Below are positions 59,974 to 64,000 of a stretch of 64,000 nt of DNA, in pieces. A program made the translations under genes and the position numbers. This DNA comes from Calliphora vicina (lineage: Eukaryota; Arthropoda; Insecta; Diptera; Calliphoridae). The notes under the pieces were generated by a model. It ran no database searches and was not told where the DNA came from. It saw only the letters and a program-made list of their open reading frames with translations. The number at the start of each line of letters is the position of its first letter. Position 1 is the first letter of the stretch. The stretch is taken from NCBI RefSeq assembly GCF_958450345.1, contig NC_088780.1, positions 116,634,226 through 116,698,225 on the forward strand, in the 5' to 3' direction.

Positions 59974-60997
59974 ATGAGTGAAGCAGAAGTGGTTCCAGAC
60001 AAAGAAGACACAGCTTCTCCAGGAATTTCATCAGCCCAGTGTTTATGGGTATTTAAAAGGTAAGTCTATAATTTATTTATTATTGTGATTTATTTTTAAA
60101 TAATTCAATCAAGTCAATCGAAAACTTTGGATAAGTTTCTTTTTACATGTTTTCTTTTGTCTTACTATATTATGTTTTATAAATAGACTGTATGTTTTAT
60201 AAATAGCGCATATCGTTTAGAAACAGGTTTTTTAAGACGCAAACAACAAAATTTGCACTTGTAAACAAATAATATAAGCATTTTGTTCTTAGTTTAAGAA
60301 TTCTCGTGCTTGATGTTTGTGTGTCTATAATATAGACTCTATATTATAGGCACACAAACACCTATATATGTATTGACATGTGCACAATTTGTTGTTTGCG
60401 TCCTTGTGTGTATTAGTATAAATAACTGCGTTTTGTCCATGAACTGATAGTATTTTTGTACCACAAATGAAAAATATGTTTCTTATTGCAAAAATACAAT
60501 ACCTACAGTCACTTAGAAAAAATATAAAAATAACTATACGATATTAATGATTTATCCTCATATTATTAATAATTTTTAAATTTATCAAAGTTTTATAAAA
60601 CGAATTTTGTATGGAATTATTGTTTTATAAACCTTTGAAAATTGTTTATGAATATGGGGGTAAATCTTTAATAATTTATAAATAATTTTCATATTATATC
60701 ATTTGTTTGTACATTTTTAGCTTCTCAGGTAACATACAACATCTTGCAATGGTGAAAACATTAAGGAAGCAATACCTCCTCTTGGTCTTCGAATCGAATT
60801 TAGGAAGAACTTTTAAGTGGACAAAATTCAGGTAAGAATTTAATAATACAGATTTTTGCAAATATAATTTAACAAATCTTAATCTTAATCTAAATCTATA
60901 GTTTGGAGCCGATGACTACACAATTTCTGTTGAATCCAAAGTTGACAACTGGCTAATTGAAGAAGATGACTTCCGTGGCAAACGAGTTTTAAGCAAG
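59974..60997 (+). CDS. Candidate spliced gene, three exons, unknown product
   Basis: Exon 1 (59974-60059) encodes MSEAEVVPDKEDTASPGISS and eight more residues, ending AAAAG|GTAAGT. Exon 2 (60721-60831) follows a T-rich acceptor ending TTTTTAG and, joined in phase, stays open for 37 codons (SFSGNIQHLAMVKTLRKQYL, later GRTFKWTKF), ending TTCAG|GTAAGA. Exon 3 (60902-60997) lies between CTATAG and AAG|GTAATA and has a clean 32-codon frame (FGADDYTISVESKVDNWLIE, then EDDFRGKRVLSK). However, exon 2 ends in phase 2 and exon 3 needs phase 0. The reading frame is off by one base, and normal splicing would hit a stop. It may therefore be a pseudogene, or one junction is misjudged. No domain is recognised. 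It sits inside the repeat-bounded block. Confidence 0.45.
60234..60405. repeat. Nested hairpin in the first intron of the candidate gene
   Basis: Outer arms 60234-60258 and 60380-60405 are complementary (AAGACGCAAACAACAAA and TTTGTTGTTTGCGTCCTT). Inside lies a near-perfect 45-base palindrome (60315-60359) built on GTTTGTGTG, CTATAATATAGA and their complements. It may be a small MITE or an RNA hairpin. Confidence 0.65.
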
Positions 60998-61142
60998 GTA
61001 ATAATTGTTAAATTGTATTAAATTTAAATTAAAAAAAAAACAAAATAAAATTTATTAAAAATAAAAAATAATGTGTTTTTCTTAAATCAATCTTAGTTTG
61101 GCTTACATCAAGTACGAATTCGGGCTTAAAACAATCCTATTT

Positions 61143-61345
61143 TTGGATTATATCAAGTACGAATTCGTGCTTAAATCTAGTTTAGAATTCTTGAAACAAG
61201 CTCATTTTGGGATTAATTCAATCTCGGACATTCTTAAATCAATCCGATTTTTGGATTATATCAAGTATGAATTCGTGCTTAAAACAAGTTTATAATTCTT
61301 GAATCAAGCTCATTTTAAGATTAATTCAATCTCGGCCGTACTTAG
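61143..61345. repeat. Tandem repeat of a 108-bp unit
   Basis: TTGGATTATATCAAGTA begins both units, at 61143 and 61251. They continue alike through GAATTCGTGCTTAAA, CAAGCTCATTTT and TTAATTCAATCTCGG. They form the right-hand repeat cluster of the 59.5-61.5-kb block. Confidence 0.75.
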
Positions 61346-61496
61346 ACAGAGCTAAAATTAAGATTTTTGGGCTTGATGAATCCGTATTTGAATCAAGTAT
61401 TATGTACTCGGTTTAAGAAAATCCGTACTTACCCTACTATTGACACCGCTCCGGATTGATTTAAGTACGGATTACTCAATTTTTTTTTATGAGTGT

Positions 61497-61953
61497 AGAC
61501 AAGGTAAGCATTTTGAAACATTGTTTTCTGTCGAACCCACTGTACGATCTAGGATATGTATGGGGCGTACGCGTCTATTGTGTATTGTTAGTTGGGTTAA
61601 TGTTGTGTTATCCCTTTGTTACTAAAGTGTAAATTTTCAGTTGCTTTTTTAAGATTAATTGAGAAAGGTTGTTGCATAGTTACATAAGCTTTGCTGGAAA
61701 AAAGGATTGATTGAAATGTTTACTATGATGGTTTGAGTTCATTGTTATTTATCATCCGGCATGATTCCACTCGGCAACATAATTTGCTAATTTAATCCAT
61801 TGGTTAATATTCTTAAATTTAAATACGCTCACACTTAATACCTCATATAGAACTTTTGAAAATATGCTATTTGACAAACTTGTATGTTTTAAAATTCATG
61901 GTAAAAAATTATATGTTATTTAAAAACCTCAATGTGTTTGGTTTTCTAACCTC
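61497..61953. other. No gene seen
   Basis: AT-rich spacer with a slightly GC-richer patch at 61.53-61.59 kb; no motif. Confidence 0.35.
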
Positions 61954-62070
61954 CAGTAACACGAAGTCTGCTTATGTATTAACTACTAGTTAAACTGACA
62001 GTTTTCATACAAAAATATTTTTAACCGACAGTATAACTATTAGTTAGGACATAATCATGTTTCGTGTTAA
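61954..62070. mobile_element. Tiny palindromic MITE (about 115 bp)
   Basis: The left part TAACACGAAGTCTG, then TTATGTATTAACTA, matches the complement of the right part (TTAACACGAAACATG, then TTATGTCCTAACTA). Both run into TAGTTA and ACTG near the centre. Related fragments lie at 11.48-11.55 kb and 38.19 kb. No target duplication is clear. Confidence 0.55.
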
Positions 62071-63200
62071 TTAAATACACCTTTTCTAGTATTTTCTCTA
62101 CCAGCCCATATCACTCACTATAGGTTAAATGACTACTTTTTCTGTGCAAAATTAATAACTACTACAAAATCATGGTATTCATACCAAAACCTTAAAGAAT
62201 TTCATAAGTAAGAATAATTCTATTATAAAAAATGGAATTTAACCCACTAACGACCAAAAATTAACCCTTTTGCAATCATTAATTCAAACTTAATACATTA
62301 ATTTATTTTAATTTTACTAAAACTTTTAGTAATTGCTTAAATCTAATTCATTTTATAAAATTTAAATCAAAAAGGTCCTCTTAACTTTCATTAATTTTAT
62401 CGTCTTGGTGGGTATAGTGAATTACTGCAGGTGGAAGTGTGGAACTTTTCTGATTTTGTAAGCGCCTATATAAAAATGATGTGGAAATTAATGGATCTGA
62501 GGTATAGCTTAATATTAATATTAATTCGGAGCTTAAAAAATCTGTCTTCTCCGCCTCCATTACAGCGACTTTTTGCATCTCAAAAAATTTGTCAGCAATA
62601 TGCAGTAAAATAGATTGCAAAGAAACTTCGGTAAGAGTCTCATTTGCTTTTATAATTTCTCTTTTAAAATTTCAATAATTTATATTCTTGAGTGATTTTC
62701 GGAAGTGGACTATACAATACAAACATCTGCACAAACGCATAATACCCTCCCCACTATGGTGGTGTAGGATATAAAATATGCATTGTTTGTGTTATATGCT
62801 TCTCCACTTCATCTGAAAATATGTTAACTTCAATTTTGTCCACTACATGTTTGAAAACGATATAAATTTTTTCTTTTATTTGAATTTTCGTTAAGCCAAA
62901 TTTCAAACAATAACCTAAAAAATATAGTATTATTCGAAAACGGCTAAAAATGGCTATTGAATGTAAATGAAAATCGGTTTATAACATTTCAATATATTCA
63001 TTTCTGTTTGCATTTAATCTACCGAAATTTTAAAAGCTTCCACGAAGTTACATTTTGAAAACAGTCGCAGCACTTTTGAGGTTATGTTAAAAAAGTGGCT
63101 TTATTTCAAACAAGCTAAACATTTTTATCACATTTTTTAACAAAAAACCTTACTTACTTACTTAAATTATTATTCCCCATTTTCACTTTCTTCTTTATAA
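62071..63200. other. No gene seen; repeat end at 62.7 kb
   Basis: At 62700-62775 ACAAACATCTGCAC and TACCCTCCCCACTATGGTGG resemble the end seen at 6.93-6.99 kb. Otherwise this is AT-rich DNA with overlapping open frames on both strands and no motifs. Confidence 0.35.
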
Positions 63201-63539
63201 CTCGCGAAATTATTTAAACATACAATTGAAACTTTGAAAGCAATACAGGCTTTTCAACAAAATTTATTAAGTGATTATAATGCAATGTCTTTGACTGCAT
63301 GTTGTCAAACGGAATTTAATATTTACCAAAAACAAAAAGCTGACTTAGTTAATTTGGAGTATTGGTATTATGGTATGGTTTATGGTATTAATTTTGTGTC
63401 AAATAACAATTTTTTTTACATCATAGTTAAATATGTCTTAAATAGATATCGCTGCAACAGATCTGAACATCTTATCAATCACATTACTAAATTGAATGTC
63501 AATGAAATCACATCTTATGCCGGCTATTTAAACAAATAG
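63201..63539 (+). other. Open frame of 112 codons, unrecognised
   Basis: The frame opens after a stop at 63198-63200 as LAKLFKHTIETLKAIQAFQQ and runs through MSLTACCQTEFNIYQKQKAD to SYAGYLNK and a stop. Its first ATG is about 80 bases in, and no splice acceptor is obvious upstream. The amino-acid mix is protein-like for such AT-rich DNA, with a short hydrophobic stretch (FFYIIVKYVL). It may be an exon fragment, a transposon relic or chance. Confidence 0.2.
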
Positions 63540-64000
63540 ATGTCTAGGATTATAATATGGACCAGAAAAAGATTTTAGTTTTAAAAGGTGTAACAATTGA
63601 TTAGTGTACACCCACAAATAATGAGACGTGCAATTATCGCTTCAATTACATTATACCCTCCTAATATATTGCAGAGAGTATATATTTATTGAAATGCTAG
63701 ATTATCACAGTGAATCACGAAGATTTTTAATAACACAGTGCAACAGTGCAACAAACACACGGTCATGACAGTATGGGTTCGACTCTGCTACCAAAAGTTA
63801 GCAGAAAATCTGTGGGTCCTTAAAAAAAGTGTGTAGTCAGTTATTGGTCAACAGCTAATTCAGATTTGGTGATACCGTTTTACTTTGTATGGAAATAATA
63901 TAGCTAAGAGTACACCAAACTAATTTTGTTAACATTTTTGGAAAAAAAAGCTTTTTCGTGTTCTTTTTTGAAAAAAAAAAATATATATATGGGGCGTTTC
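63540..64000. other. No gene seen; possible tRNA-like B box
   Basis: GGTTCGACTCT at 63776-63786 matches the B box of tRNA promoters at 10 of 11 positions (consensus GGTTCGANTCC). No cloverleaf can be folded around it, so it is at most a relic of a tRNA-derived SINE. Confidence 0.25.

Larger units (their letters stand above)
59498..61496. mobile_element. Repeat-bounded 2.0-kb block carrying a candidate gene
   Basis: The left edge is ACACAGAAAGAAAAAA; the complement of the right edge is ACACTCATAAAAAAAAAT. Inside each edge several hundred bases are filled with variants of AAGTACGAATT, TTAAGTAC and TCTTGAATCAAG (59520-59790 and 61085-61495). The candidate three-exon gene lies between them. No target duplication was found. 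The arrangement suggests a transposable element carrying or having captured a gene, but a host gene between two repeat clusters is possible. Confidence 0.45.

Noticed and set aside
60301..60360. Possible rho-independent-style terminator hairpin
   Set aside because: This is eukaryotic intronic-looking DNA; the palindrome is better explained as a MITE or RNA hairpin.
63776..63860. tRNA gene
   Set aside because: Only the B-box word is present; acceptor, D and T stems do not pair.

Overview
This window looks like AT-rich, non-coding nuclear DNA of a higher fly. A calyptrate such as a blow fly or house fly is my guess, from the base composition, spliced exons with GT-AG junctions and the kinds of DNA transposon present. 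There are no bacterial operons, no rRNA genes and no complete tRNA genes. Apart from one transposase, every open frame is short. The window is probably the inside of one or more very long introns, or intergenic DNA, loaded with transposons.

Layout. 1-13.5 kb: small inverted-repeat elements (1.6, 3.7, 5.2-6.6 kb), a mariner-like end (8.4 kb) and a dead Tc1-like element (9.1-10.2 kb) beside a degraded coding repeat. 13.5-16.2 kb: a 2.65-kb fold-back element with an exact 8-bp target duplication. 16.4-25.4 kb: a second dead Tc1 copy beside a second copy of the same coding repeat, several MITEs, and an 0.87-kb palindrome. 26-27.5 kb: a possible two-exon micro-gene (+), a promoter-like stretch (-) and a perfect-looking recursive splice site (-). 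28.5-36.1 kb: a composite inverted repeat, a Transib-like element, a hAT derivative, and a hAT derivative nested in another. 39.5-43.7 kb: a TATA-box motif, a Tc1-like element, a possible minus-strand first exon and a dead mariner-type transposase. 44.4-55.4 kb: two copies of a large palindromic element (one about 2.1 kb and near-perfect), a palindromic tandem array, and an intact DD37E Tc1-type transposon with perfect 38-bp ends. 57-64 kb: duplications, a cluster rich in ATTCAAATGAAT, and a 2.0-kb repeat-bounded block holding a candidate three-exon gene.

How it fits together. The only convincing complete protein is the transposase at 51.35-52.36 kb, which could mobilise itself and perhaps its dead relatives at 9.1 and 17.4 kb. 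Many other elements have recognisable ends and target duplications but no transposase, so they must have been moved by enzymes encoded elsewhere. On the minus strand a candidate first exon (donor at 42.14 kb) and a recursive splice site (27.52 kb) agree in orientation with a long minus-strand intron. All family assignments rest on ends, target duplications and motifs read by eye; no database search was possible.
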